A stretch of 60,000 nt of DNA, taken from positions 9,275,601-9,335,600 of the forward strand of contig OX442324.1 in the NCBI GenBank assembly GCA_949358305.1. The letters run 5' to 3'. Under the pieces are notes generated by a model. That model made no database searches. It was not told the origin of the DNA and saw nothing but the letters and a program-made list of their open reading frames with translations. The position numbers and the translations under genes are program-made. How positions within the stretch are numbered: the stretch's first letter is position 1; the number at the start of each line of letters is the position of its first letter. This DNA comes from Strigamia acuminata (taxonomy: Eukaryota; Arthropoda; Chilopoda; Geophilomorpha; Linotaeniidae). Below, one piece after another: positions 1 through 9,738 of this stretch.

Positions 1-678
1 TGTTTGTACTAGTTTTTGGCCTCCCGTGTTTGAGCGCCATCTCTTGGTCTGCTTTGCAATTAGTGATTGTTGTTAATACGCTTTATTGACAAGTGTAAAA
101 GTGTTATTTGATTCAAGTGACACTGCTCCTGATTGTGCTAGAAATCTGAGCTGTGTCTGATGTTAGTGTTAAGCCTTTTAAGACAAAGGATTGCTTGTTT
201 CAATGCATCTGTTAGTTATAATCTTTTATTCTCTTGGTTTTGTACATTTTGTAATGTAACTGATGCATTTCCTCATTTTGCCTGTTTCCATAGTCACGCA
301 TTCCAACAATGAGTGCGTGCTTCGTCTTGTGTTGTTGAAACTTAACCCTAACGGTTGAGTTTTATTTTCCTCTCTCTCACTTTGGAATAAAACTACTGTT
401 TTCTTCCCCAAACCAGTCTGTTTCTTCTGCCTACATGATGTGTAGTGAGTAGAGAACCGGGCGCGCTTTCTCCTCCTACTGGCCGCCACTTTGTAAGTTG
501 ATTCGAACGTTTATGCCTGAGATCGTTAACCCTAAATTGCCGTGGTTGGGCCCGACCTTGTCTGGTTGCGCATGCGCACGTCCACACACCCACTATACTT
601 TCACTTTTCTCCTGGGATTTCTTCCGCCATCGTCGCTGACCGTTTCCCCGTCCTGGTCTGTTGCCAGTGCTAGCAACA
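1..678 (+). repeat. BEL 5' LTR
   Basis: This 678 bp repeat matches 6965-7642 almost perfectly; I saw differences near 116, 497 and 597. It starts TGTTTGTACT and ends GCTAGCAACA, giving a short TGTT/AACA inverted repeat. An AATAAA polyadenylation signal lies at 386-391. The upstream boundary coincides with base 1 of the window, so a few bases further left cannot be excluded, but the right copy confirms TGTT as the start. Confidence 0.93.
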
Positions 679-1395
679 GAATTCACTTCGTGGTGCCGTT
701 TTGCTTGACCAGGATAGATGACCGTTTTCGCCAGTTGTGTGCGCCTGATCATCGTGTGCGACTGCGATCTTCGAGCGTCTGTTTCCTGCCTGAGTTTGCG
801 CCAGTGTTTAGTCCAGTCGTCGCTGTCGTGTGTGTCCAGCGTGTGGTTCGTTGTAGACAATCGAGCTGCAGAGAAGCCGCATCCAGTTTGCGCCGTCGTG
901 TCGAGTGGATTGTCCAGTTGGCGTCCGAATTTCGTCGTGTGATCACAACGCAGCGTGCATTTGTGCTTTCCATTCTGGAAGATGACATTTCTTGTGTCTT
1001 TTCTTGGCTTTTTGGGGGTTTTTTCGAGTCAATTAGCTTAGTGTGTGTATCAGATTCGGGGAGCAAGTGTGTCTTTTCGTGTCAAGAGTATCTTATCGTG
1101 TTAGCTCCATATAACTGCTGGAAAAAGCAGGGGAGTTTAAGTCGCTTTAAGTAGAATCGTTTCTAGACGTTGTATCGTCTCGTTAGTTAGCTAAAAGAAA
1201 GTTTCTAGACGTCTGACCGTCTCGTTAGTTGTGTGTTTCTCAGTGAAGCTCACACACCATTGGTTGTTAGAATACCGTGGTGTTGTTTTTCTTGCTTACG
1301 CCAGTGGCAGTTGTGTCGCCTTGGTGTCTTGCCGTGTGACAAGTTACCGTGCTATCTAATTGTCTTTGCTTTCTTACTTGCAGAGGACAGTTGGC
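679..1395 (+). promoter_or_regulatory. BEL untranslated leader with repeat and splice acceptor
   Basis: No convincing gene lies between the LTR and gag; the open frames here are shadows. A TGGTGCCG stretch at about 692 is the nearest primer-binding-site candidate, but I cannot name the tRNA. An imperfect direct repeat of about 32 bp (core TTTCTAGACGT...CGTCTCGTTAGTT) occurs at about 1149-1185 and 1200-1232. A strong 3' splice-site-like sequence, a pyrimidine-rich tract ending CTTGCAG, ends at 1383, thirteen bases before the gag ATG at 1396. This suggests a spliced leader intron, but the donor was not identified. Confidence 0.5.
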
Positions 1396-1974
1396 ATGGC
1401 AACTCAGACGGGAACGGGTTCCAGACCCACCACTCCGGGTAGAACTCCAATCTCTCCGCGAGCTCCTACGCCAGAGCAAATGGACTTGGTGGAGGCTCGC
1501 TACAATTCGCTGGTCCAAGCATTGGATCAATTCCTGACGAGGTCGCGTATCTTGACCGATCCCGGGGAAGTGGAAGCAGCTCTCTTGTCTGCGGAGCAGC
1601 AAGAGCGTCGTCTTTTGAACGAAGCCAATACGTTGCAGGCTTATTGGACCCGTGCAACATATTTGCAAGGAATAGCTCAGATAGAAGAATTGTCTTCTCA
1701 GGTGGATCATCTGCGTAATAGACATCAGGTGTCTCAGAGGATGGTCACGCATTGGTCAACGTCGCAGTTGAACCAAACGATTAATACGAGTATGTTGTCT
1801 GGCATTTCAGGGGCTGGAACGACGGTTAATACCCGCCGGCCTCCTAATACGAAGTTGCCTACGCTGCAGACAGTGAAGTTCACTGGAGATGTGGTCAAAT
1901 TCCGCTCTTTCTTGAGTAGCTTTGACACATCAGTGCACACAAACTCGGAGTTGTCCGAGACAGAGAAGTTATAA
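1396..1974 (+). pseudogene. gag: BEL gag, N-terminal part (nonsense-terminated)
   Basis: The ATG at 1396 opens a Gag reading frame of about 192 residues: a Thr/Pro-rich start, a Glu/Gln/Arg-rich helical region, then the conserved BEL capsid block around KFTGDVVKFRSFLSSFD, where BEL Gags usually continue into an LSE..K(F/L)xYL motif. Here the frame stops at TAA (1972-1974) immediately after EKL, and the next codons read YLQS in the same frame. This looks like a single-base nonsense change (probably from CAA) in the capsid. The start is supported by the splice-acceptor-like CTTGCAG just upstream. An upstream in-frame CTG/ATG-less extension to 1360 is not needed. Confidence 0.85.
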
Positions 1975-4893
1975 TACTTACAGTCTATGTGTGAAGGTGA
2001 TGCTGCAACGCTCATCTCTTCCTATCAGTTGGTTGATGGGTCATACATTCTAGCTAGAGAAGAGCTCATCCGCAGTTACGGAGGTGATGAGGCTCAAAGA
2101 ACGGCTCTCATGAAGAGTATAAAAGATATGAAGCCGATTCTTGACGTGCATCCTACCAAGGTGCTCAAGTCGCAGCTTGCCCGTGTCTCCACGACAGTTT
2201 GCATGCTGGAACAACTGCAAGTTCCGGTTCAGACTGCTGGGTACGTGCTAGCCGACGACGTTCTCAGGAAGTTCCCGTACCGAATGGTTCTTCGATATTA
2301 CGAGGTGAAGGGAACCAAGTCACAGAATTTGGTGAACATGTTGGACTTCTTTGCGGAAGAACTTAAGATTCTTGAGCGCATTGAAGAGGTCATCGGGTTC
2401 ACACACCTGCCGTCCGTGAAGCAGGTATCAGAAAAGGCTGACCGGTCTGAGAAAGAGCGTAAAGGTGCCATGGCGTCTTTGGCCGCTGCTCAGAGTCCGA
2501 AAGGGCCGTTAAGTCCAAGACAGGGGCCAACCAAGCCCGCTTGTCCGTTCCGTAAGGCTGATCATTTGGCTCAAGATTGTACAAAGGTTGTAGAGGTAGA
2601 GGCAAGAACTGAAATAGTTCGCCGAGACAGGCTCTGTTTCAATTGTCTTCGCAGCGGTCACTCATTCAAGCAGTGTCCGAGTCGTTTTGCCTGCCGTTCG
2701 TGCGGTGGTCGTCACCATACCGCAATTTGTCGGGGTGCTAAGGACAAATCTCCTGTTCCTCAAGACAGACCAAAGGAATTGCAGGTCGTTACGAACGTTA
2801 CATTGTCCGTTGCTTCATCTTTGCAGCTGATGATCTTTTCAGCAGAACTGACCACTAAGTCAGGTGGGTCGCATCGCATTCGAGGCATGCTGGACCCAGG
2901 AAGCCATCGCTCCTACATTCTGAAGAGCTTGGCCGATCGCATTAAGTTGCGACGATGTGGTGTCGTGCACGCTTCTACTCAGCGCTTTAATGAGCGTGAT
3001 CCAGTGCCGACAGATTACGACGTTTTCTCCATACGTCTTAAGTCTCGCCATAGCGCGAAAAACATCACAGTGTCCGCTCTGAGTGTGGAACATCTTCCGC
3101 AGGTGTCGGGAATCGTTCACGCCGAGACCATTGAGATGGTCAAAGCCCTAGGTCTAGAGTTGGCCGAGGACTTACCGTCGACCGTCCAGCACATTGACGT
3201 CCTGTTAGGGGTTGATGTTTGGTGGCAGGTTTGTCTAAACGGTCGCAAGCGACTTGACCAGTCGTCCGGTTTGATTAACACCATATTCGGATGGATCTTG
3301 TCGGGTGCAGCTGGATCTGCGGATTTGCTTCTCGATGACACGTCTTCAGTAGCTTGCTGTGCGACGTGCGACGTTTCTCCTGACAAAGAGTTGGAACGCC
3401 TATGGTCACTTGAAGCTGTGGGTATTCGTGCAGGGGAGCGCGATTCTGATTTCGTTCGAGATCGATTCGAACAGTCCACTGTTCGCCTCGAAGACGGTCG
3501 TTACCAGGTACGCTTACCTTTTAATGAGCATGTTACCGGACTCGAGTCCAACTGGGAGCTGGCAGTCACGCAGCTTTCCAATACGCTAAAACGCATCGAT
3601 TCTAGTGTTGACCACAAGAAACGCTATCATGATGCTATGTGGGCATATGTTCGCGAGGATCATGCCGAAGTGGTTCCTCCGGCCGAACGTTTCTGCACAG
3701 AAGGGGTTTACAATATCTCACATCACCCTGTAATTAAGGAGGACCGTGAGACCACTAAGTTTAGGGTCGTTTTTAACGCTTCTTCTTCAAAGAAGGGCGC
3801 GCGGTCGCTCAATGACTGTTTATACCCAGGGTCGTCTCTCAATCCCGATATCATCCGGGTTTTGATTAGGTTTCGTTTGATGTGCATTGCTATCATTGCC
3901 GACATCAAACAGGCATTTCTGCAAGTATCGATCAATCCGAAGCATCGCAATTTCTTGCGCTTTCTTTGGGTGGCGGATGGATATTTCGCCGACGTGTATT
4001 CGTGGCGAAACCTGTGGGACAACATGGTTGTCCTACGGATGACGGTGGTCCCGTTCGGGGTAAACTCCTCCCCATTTTTACTTTGCGCAACCATACGTGC
4101 GCAAGGGCAACTTCATGCTGCCTCACACCCGAAAGAGGCGGATGCCCTCGACAAAGGGATCTTCATGGACGACCTTACGTCTGGCGCTGATCGTCCGCCA
4201 GCAGCTGTTGCTCATTGTTTGAATTTACGCAATATTCTCGACGCCGCAAAGTTACCGCTCGTTAAGTGGGCAGCGTCGAATGGTGAAGTCTTTGGTTCCC
4301 TGAAAGAGGAAGGGTTCTATATGAGAGCTGATTCGTTCGAGAATCTCGGTGTTATTAAAATGCTGGGCATTCTCTGGGACGTCCAGCAAGACGCGATTCT
4401 TTTTCGAGTTCCCGAGTTTGATGAGGTCCCTAGCACTAGGCGGGGAGTCCTCTCGCTCGTCGCGTCCCTCTTTGACCCGTTAGGTTTCCTGGCCGCGATC
4501 GTTTTGCCGATGAAGCTGCTTATGCAGAGCTTCTGGGGCCGAGCTTTCGCCTGGGACCAGGTGTTACCGGACGACGACCGTGCTCAGGTTGCTCGTTGGT
4601 ATGCCGACCTTCAACATCTGAAAGAAGTAAAGGTGCAGAGATGGGTGGGCACGTATTCGGGTGAAGGTCTAAGTTTAGAAGTGTATTGCGATGCGAGTCC
4701 CCGAGCTTATGGATGCGCAGTTTACATTCGGAATTCTTCCGGTGTAAGCAAGCTTCTCGTCGGAAAGAGCAGGATCGCTCCGTTAGACAAGCTTACGCTT
4801 CCGCGACTTGAGCTGACCGCCACGGTGATTGGTGTTCGCGTGCTCGAATATATCAGACCGATTTTTTACCTGACTTCCCTATCTCGAGTGTAA
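1975..4893 (+). pseudogene. pol: BEL gag C-terminus, protease, RT and RNase H
   Basis: This continues the frame of the upstream gag piece after its stop; the first ATG is at 1987. Domains in order: rest of capsid; zinc-knuckle region (CFNCLRSGHSFKQC and CRSCGGRHHTAIC, preceded by a degenerate CPFRKADH copy in which the second Cys is Arg); retropepsin with D-P-G-S at 2893-2904 where D-S-G-S is expected; RT with RVVFNASS, ADIKQAFLQV and the FMDD catalytic box (4162-4173); RNase H with YCDASPRAYGCAVY and LPRLELTA. The frame ends at TAA (4891-4893), where a 2-base insertion (GTGTAAGA) shifts the rest into frame 3. The homologous pol continues at once in the other frame (RFFTDSMVAL). The D-P-G change should disable the protease. 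Confidence 0.87.
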
Positions 4894-6665
4894 GATTTTT
4901 TACCGACTCTATGGTCGCGTTGGGTTGGATCCGATCGGAAAAGAACCGTTGGAAGCCCTATGTTTCGAATCGAGTGGCTGAGGTCCTCGACAAGTCAAGG
5001 GTTGACCAATGGTCTTACGTCCCAACCGCAAAAAATCCTGCCGACATTTTGACGCGTCCTTGCGACGTACCGACCTTGATTTCAAGTCACCTTTGGTGGA
5101 ATGGTCCTGACCCGAAGGAGTTCGACCAGGTCGACGCCCCTCCGGTGGTCCTTCCCAAAGAAGAAGAGAAGCTGGTCTCTTCTGCAGTGACGTTGTACGA
5201 TGAATTTCTTGATCAGTTTTTTAAGCGATTCCGCTCGTTCAATCGCTTGACTCGCGTACTCGCTTTCATTCGCCGGTGGCGTTTTCCAGCGCCCGGGAAG
5301 GAATTGTATGTGTATGAGTTGGAGGAGGCGGAACGGAAGCTGATCTTCTGGTCACAGCGCATGCATTTTTCAGAAGAGTGTGTTGCCGTTGAACGCAAAG
5401 AGGAGGTTGAGAAGTCATCCCCCCTCAGAAATTTCAACCTATTCCTGGACGAAACCGGTTTGCTACGGCTCCGAAGTCGTCTTGCCAAATCGTTTCTTCC
5501 GTTTGACGAAGTTTATCCGATTTTGCTACACCCAAATAGTTGGGTGACCCGGTTACTTATCCGTCGTGAGCACGCATTGCTCTTACACGGCGACTTAAGT
5601 GAGACTCTCTACCACATCCGAAACCGTTTTTGGATAATACGCGGTCGCCGAACAGTGCAGTCGGTCATACGCAGCTGTCTTGTTTGTAAAAGAGGAAAGC
5701 TGATCCGTGAAGACCCGCCTACCGGTGATCCGCCGTCCGAGCGTGTTACACCTGCGGCTCCGTTCCAACACACCGGGATCGACCATTTGGGTCCGGTGGT
5801 GCTGGGGAGTGGGCGCAAGGCTTCTAAAGCCTACATCCTGTTGTTTACCTGTTTAGTTACCCGTAGTGTACACCTTGAGGTGTCCGAGGATCTCTCGGTG
5901 GAGAAATTCTTGCTTGCTTTTAGACGTTTCGCAGCCCGCTTTGGCTATCCAGCTAGAGTCTTCTCCGATAACTCGAAGACTTTTTCTCGCGGTGCCCAAG
6001 AGATTCAATCTTGGGGGAAGTTGGTCGCCAAAGAAGGGATGCGTACGCTTTTGTCCGAGAAACGAGTCTTATGGACGTTCATTCCCCCCTTATCCCCCTG
6101 GGCAGGCGGAGCTTGGGAGCGCTTAGTACGGTCCGTAAAAGACAAGCTACGCAAGACTTTATTGCGACAAACCATCGACTTGGAGTCCTTGCAGACTCTA
6201 GTGGCCGAGATAAGTTCAGTGCTTAACTCGCGTCCGCTATCTTATGTTCACGAGGAGGTGGACGGTGGTCGTATCCTGAGCCCGGAGAACTTTCTCACCG
6301 GCGGTACGACTAAATACGTCATCAATCGTCCCGTTCACGCAATTCGTCCGAAAGATTTGAGACGACTTGACCACAAGCGCAGACTCGCCTTATGGGAGTT
6401 CTGGCGTTTGTGGAAAGAAAGTTATCTTAAGCAATTACGTAATTTTCATGAAGTCAAAGGAGATCGACATCCCCGCAACCCCGAAGTTGGACAAATTGTT
6501 TTACTTGAGAAGGTGGGGTCAAACCCATATTTCTGGCCCTTAGCCCGAGTTGACGTTGTGTATCCCGGCGACGACGGGATAATCCGTGTCGTGCGAGTCA
6601 CGTCTGCTGACGGAAAACAATTTCTCCGTTCGGTAAAGCACATCCGCGTGCTTGAGTTAGATTGA
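4894..6665 (+). pseudogene. pol: BEL RNase H end and integrase
   Basis: After the frameshift near 4889, the polyprotein continues in frame 3; the first ATG is at 4911. It holds the RNase H C-terminus (FFTDSMVALGWI, then PADILTR), the HHCC zinc-binding region of integrase (HALLLHGDLSETLYHIRNRFWI, then CLVCKRGK), and a DDE core with D in GIDHLGP, D in SDNSKTF and E in GGAWERLV. A DUF5641-like C-terminal tail (GQIVLLEKVGSNPYFWPLARV...) follows, and the frame ends with the TGA at 6663-6665. All integrase catalytic positions look present. It can only be made as part of the upstream polyprotein, so it is silent in this copy unless the shift is bypassed. Confidence 0.87.
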
Positions 6666-6964
6666 CGTCTGGATAGTCGCAGTTCTTCCGGCGTTGTCTT
6701 CTTCCCGCCGGCAAGACGCTGTTGCTAGCAACCGCGATGGAATCGTTAGCGGTTCAACTTTTGGTTTTTGGACAGAAAGTGTCTTTAGATTTTTAATAAT
6801 CTTTTTGTCTTCATTTAGTATCGTTTAGCCTGATCGCCAGGAATTTGGAGCACTTACCTGCGCTGATTTCTTGGTCTTGACCGTCTGGGACGAGCTGCGT
6901 TGCCATGCCAACTCGTCGCTGCTTTAGATTTAAGTTTTAGCAGAGCTTAGAGCATTTTCTCTTA
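6666..6964 (+). other. BEL 3' untranslated region
   Basis: Non-coding sequence between the integrase stop and the 3' LTR. I see no clear long polypurine tract next to the LTR; the sequence just upstream is TTAGAGCATTTTCTCTTA. A purine-richer stretch (TTTTAGCAGAGCTTAGAG, near 6936-6953) is the best candidate plus-strand primer. A GCTAGCAACCGCGATGG segment (6724-6740) resembles the LTR end. Confidence 0.4.
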
Positions 6965-7642
6965 TGTTTGTACTAGTTTTTGGCCTCCCGTGTTTGAGCG
7001 CCATCTCTTGGTCTGCTTTGCAATTAGTGATTGTTGTTAATACGCTTTATTGACAAGTGTAAAAGTGTTATTTGATTTAAGTGACACTGCTCCTGATTGT
7101 GCTAGAAATCTGAGCTGTGTCTGATGTTAGTGTTAAGCCTTTTAAGACAAAGGATTGCTTGTTTCAATGCATCTGTTAGTTATAATCTTTTATTCTCTTG
7201 GTTTTGTACATTTTGTAATGTAACTGATGCATTTCCTCATTTTGCCTGTTTCCATAGTCACGCATTCCAACAATGAGTGCGTGCTTCGTCTTGTGTTGTT
7301 GAAACTTAACCCTAACGGTTGAGTTTTATTTTCCTCTCTCTCACTTTGGAATAAAACTACTGTTTTCTTCCCCAAACCAGTCTGTTTCTTCTGCCTACAT
7401 GATGTGTAGTGAGTAGAGAACCGGGCGCGCTTTCTCCTCCTACTGGCCGCCACTTTGTGAGTTGATTCGAACGTTTATGCCTGAGATCGTTAACCCTAAA
7501 TTGCCGTGGTTGGGCCCGACCTTGTCTGGTTGCGCATGCGCACGTCCACACACCCACTATACTTACACTTTTCTCCTGGGATTTCTTCCGCCATCGTCGC
7601 TGACCGTTTCCCCGTCCTGGTCTGTTGCCAGTGCTAGCAACA
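6965..7642 (+). repeat. BEL 3' LTR
   Basis: Second copy of the 678 bp LTR, ending ...GCTAGCAACA at 7642. The next base (7643) is copia integrase sequence read on the minus strand, which fixes the element boundary. Confidence 0.93.
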
Positions 7643-9015
7643 TTGCGATCCGGCAGTCATTGCAGGCTAATTCACGTTGAACTTCTCCGGTTCCATCCCG
7701 TAGACTTGGTCATTGGCGGCCAATAGCTTCATTGCGTTAGTATGCAAATGGCCTAAACGACTATGCCACAAACCGGTGGCATCTTTGACAGTAGTCGGAT
7801 TGGCGATGATCTTCTTTTGTGATCGGGAATTGCCACCAAGCGGAGGGAAGGCGTTCACGAGTGGGATGGATTGCAGTGTACTTGCATAGGATGGGAGGTT
7901 TGATGGATAAGTGTTGACAGGAGCAGGAAGAGGAATTTGGGAAATCGGAGGAACAGTTTGAGTAACTGGGATAGGGACTTGTTGGGTAGGCTTCACGGGT
8001 TCAGTGGCCAGCATATTGATTCGAAAGTCCGAAATCTCTTTCTCCTTTTTCTGTTTTCCTTGCTTCGGTTGAGGAATGATGGGAAAGTCCTGCTCTGTGG
8101 TAACAAGTGTCCGAGGAGGAGGAACGGTTTGTTGCGGCGTTGGAGAAACGGTCGTCGCAAATGTCGGAGTCGAACACAAACCGTCCACATAATAAAATCC
8201 ACCTCTTTCCTTCGCACGGATAAGAGGACTGTGAATGTCTGATTGATATACGTGGATCTCGCTATTAAAGATGTGAATATGATGGCGAGCCTTATCTATT
8301 TTTGAGACTGAAATTAAGTTCGCTTCAAAATTCGGCGCGTATAAGACATTTGTTAGGTTCACGGTACAGCGAGTCTTATCAATGGCTAACAGAAGTCGGA
8401 CGGTTCCCTTCCCTGTTACTTGGGATTTCCCCTGCCCGAGTTCGATATCGAAGGGAATGCAATCGGCGAAATCGGTGAACCAGGCACGGACATGCGAAAC
8501 ATGGTCTGTGGCACCGCAGTCCAGTTTCCACTCGTTGGATTGCATAAAATGGGCGACTGGACGGTGAATAACTTGCGGTGCATTGACGAAAAATGTCCCC
8601 TCTCGATGCGGATGGGAACTTTCGCGGGGCCGGTTGGGATTCGATTTCGTAGCCGCGTTCTTGTTTCGTCGTCGACTCTTGCTGCGTGACGAGCGCTGCA
8701 CTGAAACCATTGGCTGATTCGGATTTTGACGACGTGGGAGCGGACAGCGATTGGCATAGTGCCCCAATTGGTCGCAATTGAAACACTTGATGGTCGAAAT
8801 ATCACGAGGGCCAGATTTATTGCGTTGACGGAATTGTCCTTTAGCAGAAGCATGAGCCGTCGATTGAGTTGACCCGAGTAATCTAGTCGATTTTAAGCGT
8901 AAATGTTCGGAAATTAATTGCTCGGCCACCAATGTGGGTGTAAACTGTGGATCCGGCCAATGATAAATGGCGAACGTGGCCTGTGCGTATTCGGGTGGCA
9001 GACACTTCAAATACT
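7643..9015 (-). pseudogene. gag-pol: Copia-A gag C-terminus, protease and integrase start
   Basis: Third visible piece of the Copia-A polyprotein. It begins mid-capsid (YLKCLPPEYAQATFAIYHWPD, matching Copia-C), then carries one zinc knuckle (CFNCDQLGHYANRC), an Arg/Lys/Ser-rich basic stretch, retropepsin with D-C-G-A in the LDCGATDHVSHV block, a Pro/Thr-rich linker, and the integrase zinc-binding start (LWHSRLGHLHTNAM). The frame stops at 7667-7669 because of a single-base deletion near 7690. In the alternate frame the expected LACNDCRIA continues up to the BEL junction at 7643. The downstream integrase core, RT and RNase H are beyond the left edge of the window. Confidence 0.88.
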
Positions 9016-9646
9016 TGTGGTGATTCGGCATCACCTGAAGAAGTAATTAGCGGTGATTATTGTGTTACTAATACTCGCCACTAGAGCGCGCTAGAAATAC
9101 CGACTAGACTGACTAGTCTCGTGTTTCTGCGAACCTGCATAATCGGAAGGATTTGCATATGACGTCATTTCCGGTTAGTATATAACGCCGATACTTGACC
9201 GGAAACGACACTACAGTTACCACATTTCAGCAAGAGCACCATTTACCTCACCTTTCAGGCCGTTTCACGGATTGATCGAGGACCGGTGCCCGCTGACCAT
9301 CTCAACTGTACAACAGCCATTTCTATTTAACGTGGCCAATCCACGTTAGAATAGATATCCGAACGATATTCGTTTAATTCGCACGAGAAAGCGAATTCTC
9401 GCGTGTTCATAACAACACGTGGAAATACCCTAGACAACAAACATAGACCACGCGTAGGACTAAACAATTGGATCCGCCATTGTTTAGCGGCAACTCGTAT
9501 TCGCAGCCGAATCCGAGGACCAACACAGGAAACATCTTGACTTATATTTGTATTAGTAAGCGTGTTTTAATAAAGCAGTATTTGAAATATATTGTATTCC
9601 CGAGTGTATTATTTATTATCTTTAACCACAAAGTCGAATCACGACA
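9016..9646 (+). repeat. Gypsy-1 5' LTR
   Basis: A 631 bp repeat paired with 20174-20804; I saw no differences on reading through. It starts TGTGGTGATT and ends ATCACGACA. AATAAAG occurs at about 9570, consistent with polyadenylation in R. Confidence 0.95.
9151..9185 (+). promoter_or_regulatory. Gypsy-1 LTR core promoter
   Basis: Within the LTR an octamer-like ATTTGCAT (9151-9158) is followed directly by a perfect palindromic CRE, TGACGTCA (9160-9167), and then by a TATA box TATATAA (9179-9185). The same set is in the 3' LTR at 20309-20343. The spacing suits a pol II promoter, with CREB/ATF-type activation as an inference from the motif alone. Confidence 0.65.
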
Positions 9647-9647
9647 C

Positions 9648-9665
9648 GTGGGGGTCTGTCCGGGA
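9648..9665 (+). promoter_or_regulatory. Gypsy-1 primer-binding site (tRNA-Pro-like)
   Basis: The 18 bases starting TGGGGGTCTG one base after the 5' LTR match the standard tRNA-Pro primer-binding site at 15 of 18 positions. TGG complements the tRNA CCA end. The match is imperfect, so another tRNA is possible. Confidence 0.6.
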
Positions 9666-9738
9666 TAGATTTGCTAACCTTAAGACAATACTTTAAATAA
9701 TAACCGGGATCTTTCGATCGATCATTATATCGTAAGAA

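Larger units (their letters stand above)
1..7642 (+). mobile_element. BEL/Pao LTR retrotransposon inserted into Copia-A
   Basis: A complete 7.6 kb element bounded by two 678 bp LTRs (1-678 and 6965-7642, offset 6964), with termini TGTT...AACA. Coding order is gag, protease, RT, RNase H, integrase. The RT box is FMDD and the integrase has the Pao-type SDNSKTF and GGAWERLV motifs, which identify BEL/Pao. The right flank (from 7643) is copia integrase sequence on the minus strand, so the element sits inside Copia-A. Its left TSD lies outside the window, which starts exactly at the LTR. Reading frames carry one nonsense codon and one frameshift, and the protease active site is altered, so this copy is inferred to be non-autonomous. 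The LTRs differ at only about three positions that I could see, so insertion was recent. Confidence 0.93.

Noticed and set aside
749-1066. Minus-strand open frame in the BEL leader, and similar frames at 226-489 and 7190-7453
   Set aside because: They are antisense to LTR and leader sequence, low-complexity, without motifs; two are identical only because the LTR is duplicated.
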